Below, piece after piece: positions 9,528 to 17,862 of a stretch of 48,667 nucleotides of DNA. Positions within the stretch are counted from its first letter, which is position 1. Each line of letters starts with the position of its first letter. The position numbers and the translations under genes are program-made. The notes beneath the pieces were generated by a model. That model saw nothing but the letters and a program-made list of their open reading frames with translations, was not told the origin of the DNA and did not search any database. Where the stretch lies: positions 1 through 48,667 of the forward strand of contig CALDHY010000040.1 of NCBI GenBank assembly GCA_937901445.1, read 5' to 3'. The stretch is from an uncultured Selenomonadales bacterium (GTDB lineage: Bacteria; Bacillota; Negativicutes; Selenomonadales; Selenomonadaceae).

Positions 9528-10046
9528 TTATACACTCCTAAAACCGAGTTGAAGAGCCTTAAAATTATTTTCAATGGTGGCAATGGGGAAACGCGAAAAA
9601 ATAGCGTTTTTTACTGCGTCAATATCGAAACTTGAAACTTTTGTAACAGTACCGAGCGCAATAATATTTGTGAAAAGCGTATTGCCGAGTTTTTCGGTTG
9701 CAAGTTTTGTAAAAGGTACGGCAACCGTATTTGGAAATTTCGGCGGATTGGGAACTAAATCTGAATCGATAATTAAAGTTCCGTTGGGGTTGAGGTCGTG
9801 AAAATATTTATCTGCCGCCTTTTGAGTAAGTGCGAGTAAAAATTCAGGATTTTTAACGTGCGGATGAAAAATTTTTTCTTTGTCGATAATGACTTCAGCC
9901 TTAGACGCGCCGCCGCGTGCTTCCGGTCCGTAAGATTGAGATTGAACGGCGTTAAAGCCCTGTGCGACCGCCGCTTCAGCAAAAATAATGGCGGCAGTAA
10001 TGACACCTTGCCCGCCGGAGCCGGAAAATCTTAATTGAGTCCTCAT
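9528..10046 (-). CDS. korC: 2-oxoacid:ferredoxin oxidoreductase gamma subunit
   Basis: A 172-residue pyruvate/ketoisovalerate oxidoreductase catalytic (gamma) domain: LRFSGSGGQGVITAAIIFAE at the N-terminus and QSQSYGPEARGGASKAEVII, the two signatures of the KorC/PorG family. With alpha and beta subunits it oxidises a 2-oxoacid (probably 2-oxoglutarate) to acyl-CoA, reducing ferredoxin. deoC lies between it and korB, which is unusual. The assignment to 2-oxoglutarate rather than branched-chain acids is from similarity only. Confidence 0.85.
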   Translation of the reverse strand: MRTQLRFSGSGGQGVITAAIIFAEAAVAQGFNAVQSQSYGPEARGGASKAEVIIDKEKIFHPHVKNPEFLLALTQKAADKYFHDLNPNGTLIIDSDLVPNPPKFPNTVAVPFTKLATEKLGNTLFTNIIALGTVTKVSSFDIDAVKNAIFSRFPIATIENNFKALQLGFRSV

Positions 10047-10061
10047 ATAAAAAACTCCTTG

Positions 10062-10772
10062 TTATTTTTTTAAACCGAGAACAACAGGGGTTGAACGATA
10101 ACCAATACCCATTCTGTCAATTCCCATATCAATCAGCTTGAAAAAATGTTCCTGCGTGCGAATACAGCCGCTGCCCTTGACTTTAATTTTGCCTTCGCCC
10201 GCGTCCATCATAAGCTGAACAACTTCAGGCGTTGCACCGTGATTTTCGCCGCCGGTATAAAAGCCCGTTGAAGATTTAATAAAATCTGCGCCCGCCGCAA
10301 CCGCACATTTTGTACCGTCAATAATTTGTTGCTTGTCCAAAGAATCAGTTTCAATGATAACTTTAATTTGAGTGCCGTACTTGTGGCAAACTTCAACAAC
10401 GGCTTTAATGTCATTTGTTACATATTCTAAATTACCGCTGCGCAGTTGTCCATAGTTTGCAACAATATCTAAATCTTGAATTTTATATTTGCTGCAATAT
10501 TCTTCAGCTTGTTTAACTTTAGATTCAGTTGTTGAAAGTCCGAATGGAAAATCGCAAACTACGCAAATTCCGGTTTTAGTTCCGGCAACCATTTTTGAAA
10601 CTAAATCCAACGAGGCAGGATTTATGCAGATTGTCGCGCAGCCAAAATCAATTCCTTCCTGCGTATATTTTTTAATATCTGCTTGAGTAAATTCCGGCTT
10701 TAATACGGATTGGTCGATATAACTTGCCAATTCTTTAACTGACATTTCGGCGGCTTTTTTTAAAGGTTTCAT
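10062..10772 (-). CDS. deoC: Deoxyribose-phosphate aldolase
   Basis: DeoC cleaves 2-deoxyribose 5-phosphate to glyceraldehyde 3-phosphate and acetaldehyde. The 236-residue protein carries the class I aldolase features: IDQSVLKPEFT at the start, CVVCDFPFG, KVIIETDSL, and the Schiff-base lysine in DFIKSSTGFYTGG, then KVKGSGCIRT. Its ATG overlaps the korB TGA by 4 bases (ATGA), so it is translated with korB. Having a nucleoside-catabolism aldolase inside a kor operon is odd; acetaldehyde and acetyl-CoA metabolism could connect them, but that is inference. Confidence 0.92.
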   Translation of the reverse strand: MKPLKKAAEMSVKELASYIDQSVLKPEFTQADIKKYTQEGIDFGCATICINPASLDLVSKMVAGTKTGICVVCDFPFGLSTTESKVKQAEEYCSKYKIQDLDIVANYGQLRSGNLEYVTNDIKAVVEVCHKYGTQIKVIIETDSLDKQQIIDGTKCAVAAGADFIKSSTGFYTGGENHGATPEVVQLMMDAGEGKIKVKGSGCIRTQEHFFKLIDMGIDRMGIGYRSTPVVLGLKK

Positions 10773-11596
10773 TTTGTAACGCCTCCCGCTGCTTGAATAA
10801 CTTTTTGATAAGCAATGTTGTAAGATTCATTTTCAGTTTTGTAGAAAAGTCCGATAGGGAATTTTTCGCCGGCTTTTTTATCGTCAGGCAGTTTATCCCA
10901 AGCATTTTTCATAACGGCGTTATCTTTCATCCACTGCATCATTTTTGCCGGTTCGCCTATTCTGTTTCTGCGCCCGTAAGCAGTAGGACATTGTACTAAC
11001 GCCTCAACGAATGAAAAGCCTTCGTTGTCGAAACTGTCTTTAATCATTGTAACCAAATGTTGAACGTGAAAAGCAGTCGAACGCGCAACATAAGTAGCAC
11101 CGGCGGCAATAGCCAAATTGCAGGCGTCAAAAGGTCTGTCGATTGAACCGTAAGGCGCGGTTGTAGCTTTTTTGCCCAGCGGCGTCATTGGGGAAGCTTG
11201 CCCGCCAGTCATACCGTAAATATTGTTGTTGAACAAAATAACATTTAAATCGATATTGCGTCTGCAGCCGTGAATAAAATGGTTGCCGCCAATAGCCGTG
11301 CAATCGCCGTCGCCGGTTATAACTACAACGTTTAATTTCGGCTTGGCAAGTTTAATCCCCGTTGCAAAAGGAATAGCGCGCCCGTGTGCCGTGTGCAAAG
11401 TGTCAAAATCCATATAGCCTGACGCGCGGGAACTGCAGCCAATTCCGCTTACAATTACCGTGTTATCTTGAGTCCAGCCTTTTTTTTCAATCGCTTGTAC
11501 AATCGCCTTCATTACAATCCCGTTGCCGCAACCGGGACACCATAAATGCGGCAGTCTGTTTTGTCTGAAAAATTTTTCGTAACTTCTTTCAAGCAC
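10769..11596 (-). CDS. korB: 2-oxoacid:ferredoxin oxidoreductase beta subunit
   Basis: The 275-residue thiamine-diphosphate-binding beta subunit. I choose GTG 11596 because GAGGTG lies 5-6 bases upstream; an ATG at 11620 has no ribosome site. Motifs are PHLWCPGCGNGIVMKA, the GIGCSSRASGYM segment, and the ThDP/Mg motif ITGDGDCTAIGGNHFIH followed by NNNIYGMTGGQ, which is KorB rather than PorB style. Operons of this type usually run korD-korA-korB-korC. Here no alpha or delta subunit lies upstream: the 330 bases before the start hold palindromic repeats and the end of a PTS gene. Confidence 0.9.
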   Translation of the reverse strand: MLERSYEKFFRQNRLPHLWCPGCGNGIVMKAIVQAIEKKGWTQDNTVIVSGIGCSSRASGYMDFDTLHTAHGRAIPFATGIKLAKPKLNVVVITGDGDCTAIGGNHFIHGCRRNIDLNVILFNNNIYGMTGGQASPMTPLGKKATTAPYGSIDRPFDACNLAIAAGATYVARSTAFHVQHLVTMIKDSFDNEGFSFVEALVQCPTAYGRRNRIGEPAKMMQWMKDNAVMKNAWDKLPDDKKAGEKFPIGLFYKTENESYNIAYQKVIQAAGGVTK

Positions 11597-11631
11597 AAAG
11601 TTCACCTCGTAAAAGTTCATTTTTTTTTAAT

Positions 11632-11662
11632 ATACTTTCTTTTTTCCGCAAAAAGAAAGTAT
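11632..11662. repeat. Perfect 13-bp inverted repeat upstream of korB
   Basis: ATACTTTCTTTTT at 11632-11644 and AAAAAGAAAGTAT at 11650-11662 with a 5-base loop. On the minus strand it would fold in the leader of korB about 35 bases before the start. Confidence 0.85.
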
Positions 11663-11675
11663 CAAAGAAAAACTC

Positions 11676-11786
11676 GTCGCCCGCACATGCGCTCTGCATT
11701 TTCGTACGCTCGAACTATATTAAACGTCCGCGTTTTACGTTCCTGTACGCACTAAGAAAAAGGCGCGTCTGCGCGGCACGGGCGAC
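11676..11786. repeat. Palindromic intergenic element with GTCGCCCG ends
   Basis: GTCGCCCG (11676-11683) and CGGGCGAC (11779-11786) are inverted copies. The similarity extends inward as GTCGCCCGNNCNNGCGC on both arms. The 95-base interior is CG-rich, unlike its AT-rich surroundings, and no credible coding frame was seen. It looks like a dispersed palindromic repeat unit rather than a gene remnant. Confidence 0.6.
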
Positions 11787-11865
11787 CTTTTCACTAACAA
11801 CTGCCTAACAACTAATAAATTTTTTGTAAGCAATTTATTTTTTAATTGCTGCCGCTTTTTTACAA

Positions 11866-11895
11866 ACAAAAAACGCCGCCAATTTTTGACGACGC
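11866..11895 (-). terminator. Intrinsic terminator after the PTS IIA gene
   Basis: On the minus strand CGTCGTC pairs with GGCGGCG (two G-T pairs) around an AAAAATT loop and is followed by TTTTTTG. A second hairpin, AGCAATT/AATTGCT, lies beyond it at 11829-11850. Confidence 0.7.
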
Positions 11896-11925
11896 CCTTT
11901 CATTTTGCCGAAAAAATTTTAAAAT

Positions 11926-12441
11926 TTATTTTACAGTAACAACAATATCAGCCGCACTTTCGCCGGTAATTTCTGCGCCACTGTCGAGTAAAATTTGAGT
12001 AACTTTCTTGCTCAATTCACCGCCTGCGCCGGTAATTGCAACTTTTGCGCCCTTAAGAGCCGCCGCGCCTGCTTCACTGAAAGAAAGTTCATCGCCAACT
12101 TGAATTTCAGGAATTGGTTTATCTTCAACGTGAATACTGCCCGCCAAAAGTTCACCCGTGCCGCCGTCAAATTTGATAATCATATGACCGAGTGTGCGAA
12201 TATTGCTGTGAACGTCTTCGCCGACTTTAATAACGGTAAATTCACTGCCCGCAACTTTGAGAACATCGCCCGGCTTAATTTCGCCTTCAAGTTTGTTTCC
12301 GCTGTGCAACACCGAAAATTCACGGAGCTCCGGCAATACCATTGAATCGTCAAACATTACCAACATTTTTACCACGTTTAAAAATTTCGGTACGTCGCCG
12401 CCAATTCCAACAATTTTTGTGCTGTAATATTTTTTCGACAT
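11926..12441 (-). CDS. Glucitol/sorbitol-type PTS IIA protein with C-terminal extension
   Basis: Residues 1-125 match the PTS-IIA-Gut fold: YSTKIVGIGGDVPKFL, the phosphohistidine region LREFSVLHSGNKLEG (H46), EIKPGDVLKVAG, then NIRTLGHMIIKFDG and GSIHVEDKPIPEIQVGD. Family members are about 115-125 residues. Here 45 more follow (KGAKVAITGAGGELSKKVTQ and on), resembling a small Rossmann-like unit. The gene stands alone between terminators, with no IIB, IIC or sorbitol dehydrogenase nearby, so a regulatory or accessory phosphocarrier role is as likely as transport. A GGAGGG site precedes the ATG. Confidence 0.75.
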   Translation of the reverse strand: MSKKYYSTKIVGIGGDVPKFLNVVKMLVMFDDSMVLPELREFSVLHSGNKLEGEIKPGDVLKVAGSEFTVIKVGEDVHSNIRTLGHMIIKFDGGTGELLAGSIHVEDKPIPEIQVGDELSFSEAGAAALKGAKVAITGAGGELSKKVTQILLDSGAEITGESAADIVVTVK

Positions 12442-12557
12442 TCAGAACCCTCCAATACTACAATAAATCTAAACTTTTTATTTACATTCGGCAAGGCGAA
12501 AATTAATCCTGCCGCCAGTTAAAAATTTTCTGTCAATTTCTTTGAAATATTTTTTAC

Positions 12558-12586
12558 TTGACATAAAAAAATTTTGGTGTTATTAT
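12558..12586 (+). promoter_or_regulatory. Promoter of tRNA-Leu
   Basis: A perfect TTGACA at 12558-12563, 17 bases, then TATTAT at 12581-12586; the mature tRNA begins 12 bases later. Confidence 0.85.
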
Positions 12587-12598
12587 ATCGCCTGTAAT

Positions 12599-12685
12599 GC
12601 CGAAGTGGCGGAATTGGCAGACGCAGCAGACTCAAAATCTGCCGTAGGCGACTACGTGCCGGTTCGAGTCCGGCCTTCGGCACCA
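12599..12685 (+). tRNA. tRNA-Leu (anticodon CAA)
   Basis: The acceptor stem GCCGAAG/CTTCGGC closes an 87-base tRNA with encoded CCA. The anticodon stem GCAGA/TCTGC holds the loop CTCAAAA, giving CAA. The long variable arm (GTAGGCGACTAC region) is expected for leucine, and the T loop GGTTCGAGTCC is canonical. Confidence 0.97.
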
Positions 12686-12785
12686 TTTTTTTTTGCAAAT
12701 ATTTTTTCAGATAGAGCGGTTGAGCAGTTTGCTTGACCGTTTTTTTGGTGGTAAAATTTTGGAAATAAAAAAAGGAGCGTTAGTT

Positions 12786-14399
12786 TTGTACAAAAAAATT
12801 TTTCTAATGTTGACGGCGTTAATATTTTGCGCAATGTCAACAACTTCAGAAGGCGCAGTGCGTACGAAAATTTTATTTATCCCGCACGACGACCGCCCTG
12901 TTTCCTGCCAACAAACGGCTGAAATTGCGCGTGCAATAGGTATAGAAATTATAATGCCGCCGGTGGAACTTTTGGGATTAAACGGCGCGGACGAACACCC
13001 CGACCAACTTTGGCAGTGGTTTAAAGAAAATGCAAAATCTGCGCGAGCGGCGGTTGTAGCGTCAGATTCTTTATTATACGGCGGCTTAATCCCTTCACGC
13101 AAGCACGAATTTTCGCAGGAAAAACTTTCAGCCTTTGTAGAAAATTTTAAAACCATTCGTGAAGAAAATCCCGAAATGAAATTGTACGTTTTCGCCTCGT
13201 TAATGCGGACACCTATGCAAGGCACAAAGGGCGATATTGAAGAGCCGGATTATTACGCCGAATACGGCGCAAATATTTTTAATTACACCGCGCTTACCGA
13301 TAAAAGCGAAACTTCAAAACTTACCACCGACGAAAAAAATTATCTGCAATACCTTAAAGATAATATTCCGGCAGAAATTTTAAATGACTGGATGTCGCGC
13401 AGGACTAAAAATTTTTCTGCTACAAAAAAATTAATCGACTTCACAAACACGGGAACTATCGACTACTTAATAATCGGGCGTGACGATAACGCGCCGCTTA
13501 GTCAAACGCACAAAGAAAACCGCGAGTTGTTATCCTACGCCAATAAAAAAAATCTGTCTAAAGAAAAATTTCAATCGCTTGCCGGTATCGACGAATTTAA
13601 TTTATTACTGTTGACGCGCGCAATTAACGAAATGCGCGGCAAAGTTCCAAAAGTCAACGTGCAATTCAATAAGGGTACAGGCGGCAAAACTGTTCCGGCG
13701 TTTTCGGATGAACCTATAAAAGATTCTATCGAAGACGAAATTATTATTGCGGGCGGTAAATCTGTAAAAAATCCCAATGACGCGGATTTTATTTTGTTGG
13801 TGAACACGGATATTAACGGCGAAACTTTATGGGCGCACAATCAGCCGCCGAGCGATAAACCATTTGTACCGAATTTAATTCCGAGCGAAAGTACAAGTTT
13901 TTTTGCAAATTTGGCTGAAATTTACATTCTCAAAGGTTACAAAGTTGGAATTGCTGACGTGAATTATTGCAACGGCTCCGACAACGCGCTGATGAAAATT
14001 TTGCACGATAAAAATTTACTTTTTAAAATACAATCTTACGCGGGCTGGAATACTGCCACGAATTCAACCGGCTTTGCACTTTCGACGGGGATTCTTTCAA
14101 AATATATGATGAAGGACGCCAAAAATAAATTGCTTGTTCGCCGTTATCTTGATGATTGGGCTTTTCAGGCAAATATTCGCTCGATTGTAGGCAACGAATT
14201 ATTTTATATGCCGCGCGGCGTCATCGCGTACTTTCAATTTGACGGCGAAAGAGAATACGTTGAAAAGCGCGAAACTGAATTGTTGCAACGTTTTGCAGAT
14301 GAAATTTTGCCGCCTTACAGATATTTGCGCGGTTTGAAAGTTTCCAACACGTGGAACAGAATGTTTGAAGTTCAGATAGAGTTTGGCGCAGATGAATAA
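12786..14399 (+). CDS. DUF4127 family exported protein
   Basis: The start is TTG 12786 (537 residues): an AAAGGAG site lies at 12771-12777, and the first residues form a signal peptide (YKKIFLMLTALIFCAMSTTS). The longer frame from 12693 runs over the tRNA 3' flank. The mature protein begins RTKILFIPHDDRPVSCQQ, the hallmark of DUF4127, followed by ASDSLLYGGLIPSRKH, DYLIIGRDDNAP and GIADVNYCNGSDNALM. No biochemical role is established for this family as far as I know; conserved Asp/His residues suggest an envelope hydrolase. It overlaps the next gene by 8 bases, implying a shared function at the cell surface. Confidence 0.8.
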   Translation: MYKKIFLMLTALIFCAMSTTSEGAVRTKILFIPHDDRPVSCQQTAEIARAIGIEIIMPPVELLGLNGADEHPDQLWQWFKENAKSARAAVVASDSLLYGGLIPSRKHEFSQEKLSAFVENFKTIREENPEMKLYVFASLMRTPMQGTKGDIEEPDYYAEYGANIFNYTALTDKSETSKLTTDEKNYLQYLKDNIPAEILNDWMSRRTKNFSATKKLIDFTNTGTIDYLIIGRDDNAPLSQTHKENRELLSYANKKNLSKEKFQSLAGIDEFNLLLLTRAINEMRGKVPKVNVQFNKGTGGKTVPAFSDEPIKDSIEDEIIIAGGKSVKNPNDADFILLVNTDINGETLWAHNQPPSDKPFVPNLIPSESTSFFANLAEIYILKGYKVGIADVNYCNGSDNALMKILHDKNLLFKIQSYAGWNTATNSTGFALSTGILSKYMMKDAKNKLLVRRYLDDWAFQANIRSIVGNELFYMPRGVIAYFQFDGEREYVEKRETELLQRFADEILPPYRYLRGLKVSNTWNRMFEVQIEFGADE

Positions 14400-15441
14400 A
14401 AGAATTTTTGAGTTAGATATTTTGCGCGGGCTGTCGGTTGCGTTAATGATAATGCTTGACCCGCCACCGGATAGAATGTATGAAATTTTGCAACACGCGG
14501 CGTGGGAAGGTTTGACATTGACAGACGCGGTTTTTCCGGCGTTTGTTTTTGCAATGGGAATGGCAACGGCAGTATCAACGGCGCGGCGTCAATCTTCAAT
14601 GCACAAAATTTTATTTCGCACGGCAATTTTATTTCTTGCAGGATTTTTGCTGAACGTTTTAATTTTTTACAGATTGGAGTTTGAACACGTTAGACTTTTC
14701 GGCGTGTTGCAACGTTTTGCATTGATTTACTTTTTTGGAGTATTGATTTTGCGGAAATTAAAAAGCACCGCTCAAATTTCGGAGGCGGCTTTTTTGCTTT
14801 TAATAATTTCGTCGGCGGGTTTTCACATTTACTCGCCGGACGCGCCTTTTGACGAATCAAAAAATATCAGCGGCGCGGTTGATTTTATTTTTCCCGGCGT
14901 CAATCACATTTACACGGCGACGCACGACCCGGAGGGATTATACGGCGTTTTGTCAAGTACGGCGTCAATGTTATTTGGCGTTTTGGCGGGGAAATTTTTG
15001 CTGAAAAATGAACGGATGAAAATTTTTTTGTACGGCACAGGAATTTTAATTTTAGGGTACGGCTGGAGTTATTTTGACATTGTATCAAAAAAAATTTGGA
15101 CTGCGCCCTTTACACTTTTGAACGCAGGCGGCGATATGATTTTACTTGCAGCGTTGCTGATTTTGTTTGAAAAAGTACCGCGCGCCAAAAAATATTTTCG
15201 CCCGTTTGAATCGCTGGGGAAGAATCCGTTTTTCTTTTTTGTGGCGTCAAATATTGCAATAATTTTTTTGTTCAGCATAAATTTTGACGGCGTTTCGGCG
15301 TGGAGTTTACTTTATCAAAAAACTTTGCAGGGGATTTTCAGTACAGAAATCGGCACGTTGATATTTTGCGTGGCGTGGTGTTTAATTTGGATAGTTCCGG
15401 CTGAAATTTTTAATCGACTCGGAATTATTTTAAAAATTTAA
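14392..15441 (+). CDS. HGSNAT-like multi-pass membrane acyltransferase
   Basis: The ATG at 14392 lies inside the last codons of the DUF4127 gene, so translation is coupled. The 349-residue protein starts RIFELDILRGLSVALMIM, the conserved RxxxLDxLRG motif of the heparan-alpha-glucosaminide N-acetyltransferase-like/DUF5009 group. About ten hydrophobic segments follow (for example ILFRTAILFLAGFLLNVLIF and PFFFFVASNIAIIFLF). Relatives acetylate sugars across membranes using cytoplasmic acetyl-CoA. Together with DUF4127 it could modify a cell-wall or exopolysaccharide sugar; the substrate is not visible from sequence. A hairpin region (15442-15549) follows the stop. Confidence 0.75.
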   Translation: MNKRIFELDILRGLSVALMIMLDPPPDRMYEILQHAAWEGLTLTDAVFPAFVFAMGMATAVSTARRQSSMHKILFRTAILFLAGFLLNVLIFYRLEFEHVRLFGVLQRFALIYFFGVLILRKLKSTAQISEAAFLLLIISSAGFHIYSPDAPFDESKNISGAVDFIFPGVNHIYTATHDPEGLYGVLSSTASMLFGVLAGKFLLKNERMKIFLYGTGILILGYGWSYFDIVSKKIWTAPFTLLNAGGDMILLAALLILFEKVPRAKKYFRPFESLGKNPFFFFVASNIAIIFLFSINFDGVSAWSLLYQKTLQGIFSTEIGTLIFCVAWCLIWIVPAEIFNRLGIILKI

Positions 15442-15549
15442 GGACTAAGGAAAAATCCCCAGTCCTTCAGCTCCTAAGATTTTGCAGATTTAAATTTTTT
15501 CTGTGTACTTGCGTGTACACGGTCGCTTCAATCCTTAGCCCCTAAAAAA

Positions 15550-15912
15550 TCAGCGTCCGTAAGTATCCCAAGAAATTTCAGTAAAGTAAATGACTGTAAC
15601 AACTTCATCTGCAGTAATACGGCGTTTGTAAATATCCTCAAAATTTTTCATCAACGCTTCTTTAGTGTTAATTTCGGGGTTTTGGTGTTCAAGGTCGATT
15701 GAAGATAAAGTTCCCATAGTTTTAACGCGGACTTTGTCAAGGTAAGCGCGGTACAAAAATTCTTTAGTTTCGCCCGGCTTGCCGACGGTTATCCAGACAA
15801 CCGAACTTTCAGGAAAAAGGCTTGAAACATCGCCGAGCCTTATTGTACAATTTTTACTGCGCGCCATTAACATTTCACGGTGTTTTGGATCTTTAAAGTT
15901 TAACGCCATCAT
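15550..15912 (-). CDS. ASCH-domain-like protein
   Basis: A 120-residue soluble protein. The pattern RSKNCTIRLGD near the start, a central beta-rich part, and the end VVTVIYFTEI resemble the ASCH (PUA-like, RNA-binding) fold, whose members carry a KxxTIR motif early and end with a strand pair. AGGAGTTG precedes two consecutive ATG codons at 15910-15912; the first is annotated. It stands alone, convergent with the acyltransferase gene. Function is not known; an RNA-related role is inferred from the fold only. Confidence 0.5.
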   Translation of the reverse strand: MMALNFKDPKHREMLMARSKNCTIRLGDVSSLFPESSVVWITVGKPGETKEFLYRAYLDKVRVKTMGTLSSIDLEHQNPEINTKEALMKNFEDIYKRRITADEVVTVIYFTEISWDTYGR

Positions 15913-15978
15913 TTTGAATCAACTCCTAACTTAGAATTTCTTAGAATTAAAAATTTTAAAACTGCTTAAAAATCAACT

Positions 15979-17175
15979 TCAGGCGGTTCCCCAGCCTTTA
16001 TATTCGGCGGCAAGTTTTTTGAAAAGCGGCAGTGAACGTTCAATAGTTTCAGTTTTGATACAATAGGCAGCGCGGAAATATCCTGCACAACCGAAATCTG
16101 CGCCGGGTACAAGTAGCAAGTCATATTTTTTGGCGCGTTCACAAAAAGCATAGTCGTCCTCTTCCAACGCCTTAGGGAACAGATAAAACGCGCCTTGCGG
16201 CTTGACGCACTCAAAGCCGGCGTCGATTAAGCCGTTGTACAAAAGTTTTGCATTGCGTTCATAAATTGAAATATCTGAAGGCTTGCCCGCGCATTTTGCA
16301 ACGACCAACTGCCATAAACTCGGCGCGTTGACGTGCGTTAAAACTCTAGCCGCGCCTGCAACTGCGCCAAAAATCTTTCCAAAATCTGCAACAGAATCCG
16401 GCACAACAATATAACCTATTCTTTCGCCGGGCAGTGAAAAACTTTTGCTGTAAGAATAACAAACTAAAGTATTGTCGTAAAAATTCGGCACGTAGGGAAC
16501 ATTGACGCCGTAAGCAATTTCACGGTACGGCTCATCAGAAATTATAAAAATTGCGCGCCCAAATTCTTCAGATTTTTTGTTGAGAATCTGCGCGAGTTTT
16601 TTTATTGTATCGACAGAATAAACCGCGCCGCTTGGATTATTGGGCGAATTGATAATGACGGCTTTAACTTTCGGCGTCAACATTTTCTCGAAGGCGTCAA
16701 AGTCAATCTGCCAATCTTTAGGTTGCGCGGGTACTACATTTAATTTCGCCCCGACCGATTCAACAAAAACTTTGTATTCGGGAAAGTACGGCGCAAAAGT
16801 TATAAATTCATCGCCCGCCTCTGCAAGTGCCTTGAAAGAAATTGTAATGGCGGCGGCGGCTCCTGCAGTTATGAAAATATTTTTACCGGCAAATTTTGTA
16901 CCGAAACGCTCATTGATACTTTGCGCCAAAATTTCCCTAACTTGAGGGTTGCCGGGCGCGACGGTGTAGCCGTGAACTGCTGAAGGCTCCATATTTTGAA
17001 GAATATCAATCGCCGCGTTTTTTACAAATTCCGGCGTTGGAACATTCGGGTTGCCCAAGCTGAAGTCAAAAATATTTTCTTCGCCGACTTCAGCCGCGCG
17101 TTTCCTGCCAAATTCAAAAATAGTACGAATTGTAGATTTTTTCGTTCCCAATTCATACATTTTTTCTGAAATCAT
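15979..17175 (-). CDS. PLP-dependent aminotransferase, class I/II
   Basis: A fold-type I aminotransferase of 398 residues. Start ATG 17175 has GAGGTG upstream; the extra 13 residues of the longer frame lack a site. Motifs: FDFSLGNPNVPTPEFV (substrate/PLP region), GAAAAITISFKAL, NSPNNPSGAVYS, ISDEPYREIAY, and the PLP lysine in CYSYSKSFSLPGERIGY. It belongs to the aspartate aminotransferase-like group; several of its members are annotated only as generic aminotransferases, so the amino acid is not assigned. It is monocistronic and divergent from the secreted protein gene at 17283. Confidence 0.88.
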   Translation of the reverse strand: MISEKMYELGTKKSTIRTIFEFGRKRAAEVGEENIFDFSLGNPNVPTPEFVKNAAIDILQNMEPSAVHGYTVAPGNPQVREILAQSINERFGTKFAGKNIFITAGAAAAITISFKALAEAGDEFITFAPYFPEYKVFVESVGAKLNVVPAQPKDWQIDFDAFEKMLTPKVKAVIINSPNNPSGAVYSVDTIKKLAQILNKKSEEFGRAIFIISDEPYREIAYGVNVPYVPNFYDNTLVCYSYSKSFSLPGERIGYIVVPDSVADFGKIFGAVAGAARVLTHVNAPSLWQLVVAKCAGKPSDISIYERNAKLLYNGLIDAGFECVKPQGAFYLFPKALEEDDYAFCERAKKYDLLLVPGADFGCAGYFRAAYCIKTETIERSLPLFKKLAAEYKGWGTA

Positions 17176-17282
17176 AAAAAACTTCACCTCTAAAATTTTT
17201 CGATATATTAGCACAAGCCGCCGAATTTTTAAAGCAGGAATTATTTTCTGTTTGTATAAAAATTATTGCAGGAGGTTTTGAC

Positions 17283-17843
17283 GTGAAAAAATTTTTAGCG
17301 ATATTTTTTATAATAGTGGCGGCGAATTTTTCAGTTGCTCGCGCAGGCGTTATAAAAATTTCTGAAATTGACGTTCAACAATTTGTACACTCGATAGCCG
17401 GTGTGATTTATTCTGAAGAATTTCAAAAAGAAATACCGCTGTTCATTTCAAACGCGGCAAAATTTGAAAACGCGGAATTGCCGGAAATTGGCTCGGCGGC
17501 TTATGTTTGTCAATACGGCTTAAAAACTGCAACCGCGCCGGAGGGCGAAATTATATTTTTTGTTGACGGCGAAGAAAAAGTTTCCGCGCTAAAAATCGTC
17601 GGTTATTCTGCTGATTCAGCAAAAGATTCTGTAGTTTTGCTTATGCTAACTTTAAGCACGTTGGGATTGACGCAAGCTGACGCCGAATTTTTGGTAAATA
17701 ATTTGAATGACGATGAATTTTTGGCAAGTTCGATTGTATGGAGTGAGGCGAAACAGCGTTGTTTTGTATTGATGGCGGGAGCGCGGACTCAATCAGAGGA
17801 AGGTTTTCAATTTATGTTAATTGCAAGCGATAAAAAAGATTAA
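17283..17843 (+). CDS. Small exported protein, paralogue 1
   Basis: Start GTG with GGAGG about 7 bases upstream. The 186 residues begin with a signal peptide (KKFLAIFFIIVAANFSVARA); the rest is acidic and soluble. I do not recognise a family. It is clearly related to the next protein: AYVCQYGL/GYACDVGF, PEGEIIFFVDGEEKVSAL/PEGMIIFIVDDTDKVFSV, a Leu/Met-rich helix, and a C-terminal WxxxxQRCFVLMAG/WCDGKYINCQLG strand pair align in order. It has no membrane anchor beyond the signal peptide, so a periplasmic or secreted product is expected. Confidence 0.75.
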   Translation: MKKFLAIFFIIVAANFSVARAGVIKISEIDVQQFVHSIAGVIYSEEFQKEIPLFISNAAKFENAELPEIGSAAYVCQYGLKTATAPEGEIIFFVDGEEKVSALKIVGYSADSAKDSVVLLMLTLSTLGLTQADAEFLVNNLNDDEFLASSIVWSEAKQRCFVLMAGARTQSEEGFQFMLIASDKKD

Positions 17844-17862
17844 ATTTTGGGAGGCGATATTT

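Noticed and set aside
12693..12785. N-terminal extension of the DUF4127 protein reading out of the tRNA-Leu flank
   Set aside because: The ribosome site at 12771-12777 and the signal peptide place the start at TTG 12786.
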